This document shows positions 1 to 5,365 of a DNA stretch of 5,365 nucleotides, one piece after another. Below the pieces are notes generated by a model. It searched no databases and was not told the origin of the DNA. It was given only the letters and a program-made list of their open reading frames with translations. Where the stretch lies: assembly GCA_002715425.1 (NCBI GenBank), contig PAYW01000010.1, positions 1 through 5,365 of the forward strand. Direction: 5' to 3'. Every line of letters starts with the position of its first letter. Positions within the stretch are counted from its first letter, which is position 1. The position numbers were made by a program, and so were the translations under genes. This DNA is from Actinomycetota bacterium. GTDB taxonomy: Bacteria > Actinomycetota > Acidimicrobiia > Acidimicrobiales > UBA8592.

Positions 1-1
1 C

Positions 2-25
2 CACTCTTTTTGGGAGGAAAAATGA
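2..25 (+). CDS. Probable 3' end of murT (partial, lipid II isoglutaminyl synthase MurT subunit)
   Basis: Reading in the frame of position 2 gives seven codons (HSFWEEK) and a TGA stop at 23-25. That stop overlaps the gatD start codon as ATGA, the usual arrangement of translationally coupled genes. In Gram-positive bacteria gatD is normally preceded by murT, a Mur-ligase-like ATPase that works with GatD to amidate the D-glutamate of lipid II. The identification rests on this neighbour rule and the ATGA overlap; seven residues are too few to recognise a family. The alternative is that this frame is non-coding and gatD has a true leader. Confidence 0.4.
   Translation, partial: HSFWEEK
12..17 (+). 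promoter_or_regulatory. Ribosome binding site of gatD
   Basis: GGGAGG lies four bases before the ATG at 22. It is the best Shine-Dalgarno match in the window and decides the start. An in-frame TTG at 10 would lie inside or beside this site and have no site of its own, so ATG 22 is preferred. Confidence 0.75.
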
Positions 26-762
26 CAGAAATACGAATCTGCCACCTCTACCCAAAGGAAATGAACATCTACGGCGACCGTGGAAATATAGCTGTTATAC
101 AGAAGCGACTTGAATGGCGAGGGTACTCATCCTCGATAACTCCAATAAGCACTGGAGATGACTTCACTCCCACCAACTTCGATCTTTGCTACCTAGGAGG
201 TGGCCAAGATAGAGATCAAATGATCGTCGCGTACGACCTTCAAAAAAAATCTGCAGCATTACACTCTGCAGCTAAAGACGGCATGGTTTTTCTATGGGTA
301 TGTGGAGGAATTCAGCTTGCTGGCGAAGGATACACAGACTCCGAAGGCCGAAGGATCCCCGGCGTTGGGATCCTTGATTTAGATACTTCTGCAGGAAAAA
401 GTCGGCTCATCGGAGACCTTGTCCTAGATGCAGAACTCAACGGAGATACCTGCAAAGTTGTCGGTTATGAAAACCATGCAGGAAGAACATTTCTAGGCCC
501 TGATGCCACTCCACTTGGTTCAGTACTTAAGGGCCATGGAAATAATGGCATAGATAGAACCGAAGGAGCAGTTCAACGAAGGGCAATCGGCACATACATG
601 CACGGACCCATCTTGCCAAAAAACCCCTGGCTAGCGGACAAACTTCTTTCATGGGCGATTGAACACAAAACAGGAAAGGTGCCCACCCTCACCCCTTTAG
701 ACAACTCCTTAGAAAATCTTGCACAGCAAGTAGCAATAACACGTGCCGGCGTGAAACGATAG
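22..762 (+). CDS. gatD: Lipid II isoglutaminyl synthase, glutaminase subunit GatD
   Basis: GatD is a class I glutamine amidotransferase of the CobB/CobQ-like type. It hydrolyses glutamine and passes ammonia to MurT, which converts the D-glutamate of the lipid II stem peptide to D-isoglutamine at the cytoplasmic membrane face. From ATG 22 the protein has 246 residues, normal for the family. The nucleophile is Cys94 in FLWVCGGIQLAG, the same number I recall for the Staphylococcus aureus catalytic cysteine. The catalytic histidine is His194 in GTYMHGPILPKNPWLAD. Other family marks are the N-terminal LYPKEMNIYGDRGN segment, LGGGQDRDQ, and GYENHAGRT around residue 150. The probable murT end overlaps its start. 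The rhomboid-like gene follows after 43 bases with no clear terminator, so co-transcription is plausible. Cobyric acid synthase is the main alternative, but the short length and the ENH motif favour GatD. Confidence 0.93.
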   Translation: MTEIRICHLYPKEMNIYGDRGNIAVIQKRLEWRGYSSSITPISTGDDFTPTNFDLCYLGGGQDRDQMIVAYDLQKKSAALHSAAKDGMVFLWVCGGIQLAGEGYTDSEGRRIPGVGILDLDTSAGKSRLIGDLVLDAELNGDTCKVVGYENHAGRTFLGPDATPLGSVLKGHGNNGIDRTEGAVQRRAIGTYMHGPILPKNPWLADKLLSWAIEHKTGKVPTLTPLDNSLENLAQQVAITRAGVKR

Positions 763-805
763 ACCGATAATCAAAATCAAGAATAGAGCGAGTAAGTTAT
801 TTAAT

Positions 806-1687
806 ATGCCAGGAAGATACTCCTACACCAGCCCATGGTCCCGAGGAAACGACCCGTGGTTTCGAATAGGGCAAATCGATATCACAACGACAGTAGGCCT
901 AATAGGCTTAGGAATCATTTCTGTCTTTGTGTGGGCTATTGAGGGAAGAAGCCATGAAATAAGCTTAAAGCTGCTGCTCGATCCACAAAGGGTCCAAGAT
1001 GGTGAAATCTGGAGACTGATCACCTGGCCGCTAGTCAATCAAGCTAGTTTCTGGACTATTTTTTTATTTTTTATTCTCTATATGCTTGGTAACCAATTAG
1101 AGAACCTAATGGGAAGAAGGACTTTTCTCTACCTGCTCTTAGCTTTCACAGTTATCCCTGCTGTCGTGGTCACACTTGCCAGTATCTCAAATTCTTCACC
1201 TGCATTTATATACGGATTACGCTTCGTCGAACTTGGTGTGCTGATCGCCTTTGCAGCTCAATTTCCCTTTGCGCGATTTTGGCCGGGTATTCCTGCCTGG
1301 GGAATCGTAACTGTCATTGTTGGCCTTCAGTTCCTTGACGCTCTTCAAATGCGGTCGGGACTGCATGCTCTAACTTTACTTAGCGTAGCCATCACGGCTC
1401 TTGTCGGAATGCGTTCACTGGGGTATGCATCAGATCTGCATTGGATTCCATCATTACCAATTAGCGGAAATGCTAGAAGAGAATCACGCCAGCGCCCTAA
1501 ACGTCAGAGACGATTCAAAAAAAACCACCTACGGGCGGTTACCGAATTCCGCGATCGGCACACAGAAAAAGAGATTGACCAAATCTTAGACCAAGTGGCT
1601 GAAGATGGAGTCGAAAGCCTTTCAAAAGACCAGAGAAAACGTCTAGAACAACATTCAAAAGAATTAAGGAAACGCCGCGACAGCTAA
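806..1687 (+). CDS. Rhomboid-fold membrane protein, probably lacking standard protease activity
   Basis: This 293-residue integral membrane protein has about six hydrophobic segments, near residues 27-45, 79-96, 106-126, 133-153, 163-180 and 187-203. The first loop has the rhomboid-type GEIWRLITWPL motif (Trp69-Arg70). A basic tail follows (about 222-293), ending in the EIDQILDQVAEDGVESLSKDQRKRLEQ segment (256-282), which resembles the small C-terminal domain found on many bacterial rhomboids (DUF6576-like). Active rhomboids carry GxSG in TM4, a histidine in TM6 and usually HxxxxHxxxN in TM2. Here TM4 begins SNSSPAFIYG with no GxSG, and TM2 has no histidine. A TM6-position His187 (GLHALTLL) and Ser131 remain, so residual activity is not excluded. 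There is no good Shine-Dalgarno before ATG 806. The TAA stop shares a base with the next gene's ATG. The fold call is firm; substrate and role are unknown. Confidence 0.75.
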   Translation: MPGRYSYTSPWSRGNDPWFRIGQIDITTTVGLIGLGIISVFVWAIEGRSHEISLKLLLDPQRVQDGEIWRLITWPLVNQASFWTIFLFFILYMLGNQLENLMGRRTFLYLLLAFTVIPAVVVTLASISNSSPAFIYGLRFVELGVLIAFAAQFPFARFWPGIPAWGIVTVIVGLQFLDALQMRSGLHALTLLSVAITALVGMRSLGYASDLHWIPSLPISGNARRESRQRPKRQRRFKKNHLRAVTEFRDRHTEKEIDQILDQVAEDGVESLSKDQRKRLEQHSKELRKRRDS

Positions 1688-2436
1688 TGGCAAATACATC
1701 TCAACTAGATCATGAATTTGCAAACTACGCTGCGACCGAAGCAGGAAAATTACTACTAGAAATTCGTGCCGGTAACCATAATTTGGATTCTTCCAACCTT
1801 GATCTAGGGACATACGGTGACATCCAGTCTCATGAACTTCTCGTTAAATTAATATCTGATCAGTTTCCCAACGATATTATCCTCTCGGAAGAAGCGACTG
1901 AAGACCCCAGCAGGATCAGCCAAGACCGAGTATGGATTATCGACCCTCTAGATGGAACTCGAGAGTACTGCATTAAAGGACGAACTGATTGGGCTGTACA
2001 TGTGGCGCTTTCAAACTTCGGAATACCCGAAGTAGGCGCAGTTGCACTTCCAAATTTCGGAAAAACATACAGCACTCTTGATCCACCCCAAACACCGATA
2101 TCTACAGGCCCGATCAAGATCGTCTACAGTCGGACAAGAACAGTTCCAGTCGCTGAATTCCTATCGAGGGAGATGAATGGAGAGCTGTTGCGAATGGGGT
2201 CTGCTGGAGCAAAATCCATGGCAGTGATCAATGGCAATGCCGATATATATGTTCACGCTGGAGGCCAATATGAATGGGATAGCTGCGCACCCGTCGCTGT
2301 AGCACTAGCATCAGGAATCCATGCCTCAAGGCTGGACGGAACTCCTTTGCGCTATAACCAAAAAGATCTCCACGTGCCAGATCTCCTTATTTGCAGAAAA
2401 GAGCTAGTAGATCCCGTCCTAACATTACTCAGATGA
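1687..2436 (+). CDS. cysQ: CysQ-like 3'(2'),5'-bisphosphate nucleotidase / inositol monophosphatase family phosphatase
   Basis: This 249-residue protein belongs to the Mg2+-dependent, Li+-sensitive phosphatase superfamily. CysQ enzymes remove the 3'-phosphate from 3'-phosphoadenosine 5'-phosphate (and PAPS) and so keep sulfate assimilation balanced; some members also cleave inositol-1-phosphate or fructose-1,6-bisphosphate. The three metal-site motifs are all present: Glu68-Glu69 in LSEEATED, Asp86/Asp89 in WIIDPLDGTREY, and Asp198 in GQYEWDSCAPVAVA. RVWIIDPLDGTREY followed by GRTDWAVHVAL closely resembles mycobacterial CysQ as I remember it, and the length is close (about 267 in that family). 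The ATG shares its A with the preceding TAA stop. The nearest purine-rich site (AAGGA, 1666-1670) is 16 bases away, too far, so translation probably depends on termination-reinitiation from the rhomboid-like gene. Substrate preference cannot be read from sequence. Confidence 0.88.
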   Translation: MANTSQLDHEFANYAATEAGKLLLEIRAGNHNLDSSNLDLGTYGDIQSHELLVKLISDQFPNDIILSEEATEDPSRISQDRVWIIDPLDGTREYCIKGRTDWAVHVALSNFGIPEVGAVALPNFGKTYSTLDPPQTPISTGPIKIVYSRTRTVPVAEFLSREMNGELLRMGSAGAKSMAVINGNADIYVHAGGQYEWDSCAPVAVALASGIHASRLDGTPLRYNQKDLHVPDLLICRKELVDPVLTLLR

Positions 2437-2460
2437 ATTTTCAGGTGTAGAGTCCTGAGA

Positions 2461-3123
2461 ATGCGTTTGGTTATAGCTACGTGCTCAGTTGATTACAAAG
2501 GAAGACTGAAAGCAACTTTACCAACTGCTAAAAGACTGATTATGACAAAAGCAGATGGATGCGTAGCCGTCCATGCGGACACTCGGGGTGCCTATAAGCC
2601 GCTCATGTGGATGAACGCCCCTAATAGAATCGAAGAAGCTGAGAGCTCATGGATTATCTCAAATCCTAAAGGCGAACGTCTAACTATAAGCATTGAAGAG
2701 ATTTTATCTGACACCAGCTTTGACCTGGGAGAGGATCCGGGTTTGCAAAAAGATGGCGTTGAAGCCCACTTACAGCTCCTTCTCGCTGAAAATCCCGAAG
2801 AGATTGAGGAAGGCCTATCGTTAACCCGAAGAGAGTTTCCAACTGATATTGGCCCCGTTGATATGCTCTGTCGCGATAAGGAGAGCAAAGCTGTCGCTAT
2901 TGAGATTAAAAGACGAGGGGGTATCGATGGAGTTGAGCAGCTTACACGATACCTCGATTACTTAAATCGTGATCCGAAGCTGCGACCAGTTAGGGGCATA
3001 TTCGTCGCACAAGAGATAACTCCTCAGGCAAAGACATTAGCGAAAGATCGAGAAATAGGCTGGGTTGAAATTGATTACGAGCAATTACAAGGAATAGAGT
3101 CGGACATTCTTCGACTGTTCTAG
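2461..3123 (+). CDS. nucS: Mismatch-specific endonuclease NucS/EndoMS
   Basis: NucS/EndoMS makes a double-strand cut around mismatched bases and starts the MutS/MutL-independent mismatch repair of Actinobacteria and many Archaea; loss gives a mutator phenotype in mycobacteria. The protein has 220 residues, the family norm. The N-terminal DNA-binding half opens with [16 protein letters not shown] and contains [11 protein letters not shown] and AYKPLMWM. The C-terminal RecB-like nuclease half has DGVEAHLQ (Glu101), GPVD (Asp134), [17 protein letters not shown] (Glu148, Lys150, Gln160) and [14 protein letters not shown], which together form the PD-(D/E)xK active site. It ends in LRLF, the type of C-terminal tail reported to bind the beta sliding clamp in corynebacterial EndoMS. 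The start follows cysQ by 24 bases with no strong Shine-Dalgarno, but the family N-terminus matches at ATG 2461. All visible catalytic positions are intact. Confidence 0.95.
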   Translation: MRLVIATCSVDYKGRLKATLPTAKRLIMTKADGCVAVHADTRGAYKPLMWMNAPNRIEEAESSWIISNPKGERLTISIEEILSDTSFDLGEDPGLQKDGVEAHLQLLLAENPEEIEEGLSLTRREFPTDIGPVDMLCRDKESKAVAIEIKRRGGIDGVEQLTRYLDYLNRDPKLRPVRGIFVAQEITPQAKTLAKDREIGWVEIDYEQLQGIESDILRLF

Positions 3124-3172
3124 ACGAATTAACTCACGTCAGGAAGAAAACACATACCGGTGACATAGCGAG

Positions 3173-3203
3173 CGATCTGTTCTCCATTATTCTGAAGAGA
3201 TCG
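3173..3203 (+). repeat. Imperfect inverted repeat downstream of nucS
   Basis: CGATCT (3173-3178) pairs with AGATCG (3198-3203). After a G-G mismatch the stem continues with TTC (3180-3182) against GAA (3194-3196), leaving an 11-base loop. No T-run follows, so it is at best a weak or Rho-assisted terminator or an RNA hairpin in the leader. It could also be chance. Confidence 0.3.
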
Positions 3204-3231
3204 ATTCATCGTCCAATTCTTCGCAAACCTA

Positions 3232-3248
3232 TCGCCCTAAGCGGGCGA
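3232..3248 (+). repeat. GC-rich hairpin upstream of the vanW-like gene
   Basis: TCGCCC (3232-3237) and GGGCGA (3243-3248) form a perfect six-base stem with a five-base loop. A second pairing, CTTCGC (3219-3224) with GCGAAG (3245-3250), uses part of the same right arm and so excludes the first. No poly-T tract follows. The alternative pairings could be a folded leader, or a by-product if the region is coding. Confidence 0.3.
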
Positions 3249-3289
3249 AGAGACCTTCAACGTCTGAACGCATACCAATCTCTAGGGTT

Positions 3290-5362
3290 ATGTTAATTAC
3301 AACTGCGTTAATAACGATCCTGACTCTCTGGCTTGCGATCTGGAGTATCGACCGAGCAATTAACAAAAACAAGATTGGGCGAGGTATCACAGTAATAGGT
3401 CAAGATGTAGGCGGTTTGCACCCATCAGAACTTTCCGATGTCCTGCTTTCGATAGCTACGAGCTATGCCTCAACTCCAGTAATTATAAAATCGGACTTGG
3501 GAGATATCCAGACAACAACTGGCGAAGTCGGTATCACAGTACATATTGAAGAGACTTTCAAAAAAATACTGGAACTCGATGATATCCCACTCATTATCGA
3601 ACCTTTCCACTGGGTAAAGAACCTGTTCGCTGAGCGATCTTCTCCTATCGCTGTCCAGTTGAGAAAAGATCAGAATTTTGAACTCCCCGTAGATCTTTCC
3701 AACAGGACATCCGAGGCTATCGAACCAGTTTGGAAAGTAGAAAACGGTCGAGTCGAACACATAAATGGAATTCCAGCACAAATCTTTAATGAAGAGGCAA
3801 TTAGAAATTCGATCTTTCTTGCGGCTGCAACTGGAGCTAGCCCAATAGTCGTAAACGCAGACTTCACCGAGATACTTCCAGAAATAAGCGATTCCGAAGC
3901 AGCAGAATTTACCCAAAACATCAATGACTTAACGAAATCCGGACTAACAATTATTGTTGGTGAGAGGACCCACACCTTCTCTCCCGAAGAAGTTAGAAAT
4001 TGGCTTATCTTTTCACTGGAAGACGGACAACCAACTTGGATACTAAACAACCCTTTGGTAAGAGGGGCGATTGGAGATCAACTTGGCGGCGTTGTCGCAG
4101 ACAAAAACGAGCTACCAGAAATTATCGTAAATGATGGGGAACTCAGGATCGTTAATCTATCTGCAAAAGCTTGCTGCGCTGAAGACTCTGTTGACTTGAT
4201 CTATCAGTCAATACTCAATGGCGCTAATTCAGTGAATCTCCAACTTATCAACATCACAGATGGAATGGACGAATTATTGATGGCATACGGAGTATCGGAG
4301 TTAATATCCGAAGCAACTACTCCCCATCCATGCTGCCAAAGTCGGGTCACAAATATTCAAAAATTCGCGGAACTTATTCAAGGAACAATCATTGGACCTG
4401 GTGACTCTCTTTCCCTTAACGAAGCAATCGGCAAACGAACAAAAGCCAAAGGGTTTGTAGAAGCGGGAGTAATCGTCAATGGAGAATTAACCGAAGATGT
4501 CGGAGGAGGAATTTCTCAATTCGCTACGACATTCTTCCAAGCAGCATTCTATGGGGGGCTCGATATTGTTCAATACTTTCCCCACACAATATGGTTCTCT
4601 AGATACGCAGACTTCGAAGGGCGAAAAGGGATCGAATCAACGATCTCATGGCCCAGCCCTAATTTGGAAGTCAGAAACATCTCACCATTCCCAATTCTCG
4701 TCTGGCCAACATGGACCTCGACATCTTTAACTGTGAGCCTTTACTCAACAAAATACGCTGAAACTGAAGTATCAGGCCAACGTTCATCAATGTCTGACCA
4801 ATGCGAGATCATCCAAACAACTAGACGAAGACAACTTCCCGATGGATCGGAAGAATTAGATACTTTTTCAGCGAGATACCAACCTGAAAATGGGATCGGG
4901 TGCAACGGAGAACCAACATACCCTAGACCTCCGGACCCACCAAGAAATATAGGGGTACAAGCAGGAGATACACAGATAACCGTGTCCTGGGACATTCCAG
5001 AACCTGAAGGAAACTTTGATATAACCGAGTATTTTCCAATAACTTCATACACGGCTACTGCAAGCCCAGGCGGAAATACATGCACAACTGTTGAGTTGAC
5101 TTGTGTAATAAGTGGCTTGGATAATGGCGTCCCCTACACATTCATAGTTATAGCTACAAACTCAGAAGGCGATAGCCAAGACTCTGAGCCCTCAATCGAG
5201 ATAACTCCTGAACCAGAGCCAACACCAACACCTGAACCAACACCAACACCTGAACCAGAGCCAACACCAACACCTGAACCAGAGCCAACACCAACACCAA
5301 CACCTGAACCAGAGCCAACACCAACACCTGAACCAGAGCCAACACCAACACCTGAACCATAG
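3290..5362 (+). CDS. Membrane-anchored VanW-family protein with putative peptidoglycan-binding repeats, FN3 domain and PET-rich tail
   Basis: The 690-residue product starts with a transmembrane anchor (residues 1-20) and should be otherwise extracytoplasmic. Residues about 35-190 and 205-312 look like two copies of the PG_binding_4-type domain found before VanW; the first begins GQDVGGLHPSELSDVL. The VanW domain spans about 353-485: SRVTNIQKFAELI, GPGDSLSLNEAIGKRT, GFVEAGVIVNGE, DVGGGISQFATTFF, His432, NLEVRNISPFPI. Ser409 stands where many VanW proteins have Cys (GGGxCQ), a variant I associate with actinobacteria. An FN3 domain (about 548-638) with Cys598/Cys605 follows, then a Pro/Glu/Thr repeat tail to the stop. 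There is no LPXTG or C-terminal membrane segment. VanW's biochemical role is unknown; a cell-wall function is inferred from the domains. The start is uncertain: AGGG at 3284-3287 is only two bases from the ATG, and the frame is open upstream to 3164. Confidence 0.85.
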   Translation: MLITTALITILTLWLAIWSIDRAINKNKIGRGITVIGQDVGGLHPSELSDVLLSIATSYASTPVIIKSDLGDIQTTTGEVGITVHIEETFKKILELDDIPLIIEPFHWVKNLFAERSSPIAVQLRKDQNFELPVDLSNRTSEAIEPVWKVENGRVEHINGIPAQIFNEEAIRNSIFLAAATGASPIVVNADFTEILPEISDSEAAEFTQNINDLTKSGLTIIVGERTHTFSPEEVRNWLIFSLEDGQPTWILNNPLVRGAIGDQLGGVVADKNELPEIIVNDGELRIVNLSAKACCAEDSVDLIYQSILNGANSVNLQLINITDGMDELLMAYGVSELISEATTPHPCCQSRVTNIQKFAELIQGTIIGPGDSLSLNEAIGKRTKAKGFVEAGVIVNGELTEDVGGGISQFATTFFQAAFYGGLDIVQYFPHTIWFSRYADFEGRKGIESTISWPSPNLEVRNISPFPILVWPTWTSTSLTVSLYSTKYAETEVSGQRSSMSDQCEIIQTTRRRQLPDGSEELDTFSARYQPENGIGCNGEPTYPRPPDPPRNIGVQAGDTQITVSWDIPEPEGNFDITEYFPITSYTATASPGGNTCTTVELTCVISGLDNGVPYTFIVIATNSEGDSQDSEPSIEITPEPEPTPTPEPTPTPEPEPTPTPEPEPTPTPTPEPEPTPTPEPEPTPTPEP
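5207..5359 (+). repeat. 24-bp tandem repeat encoding PEPEPTPT
   Basis: The unit CCTGAACCAGAGCCAACACCAACA begins at 5207, 5249, 5303 and 5327 as exact 24-base copies. An 18-base copy lacking one GAGCCA hexamer is at 5231-5248, a 30-base copy with an extra CCAACA is at 5273-5302, and a nine-base partial copy ends the array at the TAG stop. All length changes are multiples of six, so the reading frame is kept. Synonymous codons are identical throughout, indicating recent expansion by slippage. The product is a rigid, acidic Pro-rich stalk covering residues 640-690, likely a wall-spanning spacer. Copy number may be misassembled. Confidence 0.93.
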
Positions 5363-5365
5363 GAC

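Larger units (their letters stand above)
3124..3289 (+). other. Spacer between nucS and the vanW-like gene; possible N-terminal coding extension
   Basis: This 166-base stretch has no independent gene and no tRNA-like or T-tailed terminator structure that I can see. From 3164 to 3289 the frame of the downstream gene stays open for 42 codons. The predicted peptide is Ser-rich and then strongly basic (YRPKRAKRPSTSER), directly before the transmembrane segment, as expected of a cytoplasmic tail. However, it contains no ATG, GTG, TTG or CTG in frame, and TGA closes it at 3161-3163. An AGGAAG purine tract lies at 3141-3146. No convincing -35/-10 pair was found. Confidence 0.5.

Noticed and set aside
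10..21. TTG start giving gatD four extra residues
   Set aside because: The TTG overlaps the strong GGGAGG site that serves ATG 22, and the numbering from ATG 22 puts the catalytic cysteine at the expected position 94.
766..771. GATAAT as a -10 box for the rhomboid-like gene
   Set aside because: No matching -35 element lies 16-18 bases upstream, and single hexamer matches are common at this base composition.
1401..1589. Plus-strand open frame inside the rhomboid-like gene
   Set aside because: It is an alternative frame of a supported gene, with no domain and no ribosome site.
3124..3289. Intrinsic terminator after nucS
   Set aside because: Neither hairpin is followed by a T-tract, so an intrinsic terminator is not supported.
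3470..4050. Two overlapping minus-strand open frames within the vanW-like gene
   Set aside because: They lie antisense to a well-supported coding region, overlap each other, and resemble no family.
4497..4730. Plus-strand open frame inside the VanW domain
   Set aside because: The conserved VanW motifs are encoded in the main frame here; this is a shadow frame.
5154..5360. Minus-strand open frame of Val/Leu/Gln repeats
   Set aside because: It is the reverse complement of the PEPEPTPT array; the repetitive composition keeps it open. No start context or family resemblance.
1..5365. A vancomycin-resistance cluster because of the VanW-family gene
   Set aside because: VanW-domain proteins are common in susceptible bacteria; no D-Ala-D-Lac ligase, dehydrogenase or dipeptidase gene is present, and the neighbours are housekeeping genes.

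Overview
The window is one strand-consistent cluster of five complete genes on the + strand, plus what looks like the last codons of a sixth gene at the left edge. Three things point to an actinobacterium: a NucS/EndoMS mismatch endonuclease (known from Actinobacteria and Archaea), an actinobacterial-type CysQ phosphatase, and the lipid II amidation subunit GatD. Base composition is moderate (mid-40s % GC by eye), low for that phylum. The VanW-like protein has the form I associate with Acidimicrobiia-type actinobacteria: a serine-variant GGGISQFATT core, paired cysteines, and a C-terminal FN3 domain. My best guess is a streamlined aquatic actinobacterium, possibly Acidimicrobiia; the placement is inference.

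Layout. Positions 2-25 probably hold the end of murT, overlapping gatD (22-762) at ATGA. A 43-base gap follows, then a six-TM rhomboid-fold protein that lacks the usual catalytic motif (806-1687). Its TAA stop shares one base with the ATG of a cysQ-like phosphatase gene (1687-2436). After 24 bases comes nucS (2461-3123). A 166-base spacer with imperfect hairpins follows; its last 126 bases are open in the frame of the next gene. That gene (3290-5362) encodes a membrane-anchored VanW-family protein with a fibronectin type III domain and a Pro/Glu/Thr tail built from 24-bp tandem repeats.

How the genes fit together. GatD (with MurT) and the VanW-like protein both concern the cell envelope. CysQ clears 3'-phosphoadenosine nucleotides from sulfur metabolism or acts on inositol phosphates, and NucS corrects mismatches without MutS/MutL. 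gatD, the rhomboid-like gene, cysQ and nucS are spaced closely enough to be co-transcribed; the VanW-like gene may have its own leader. I saw no mobile elements, CRISPR arrays or RNA genes, and no clearly novel system. The most useful anomalies are the uncertain N-terminus of the VanW-like gene, its slippage-prone tail with a stop one base from the repeat codon, and the degenerate rhomboid in a housekeeping cluster.
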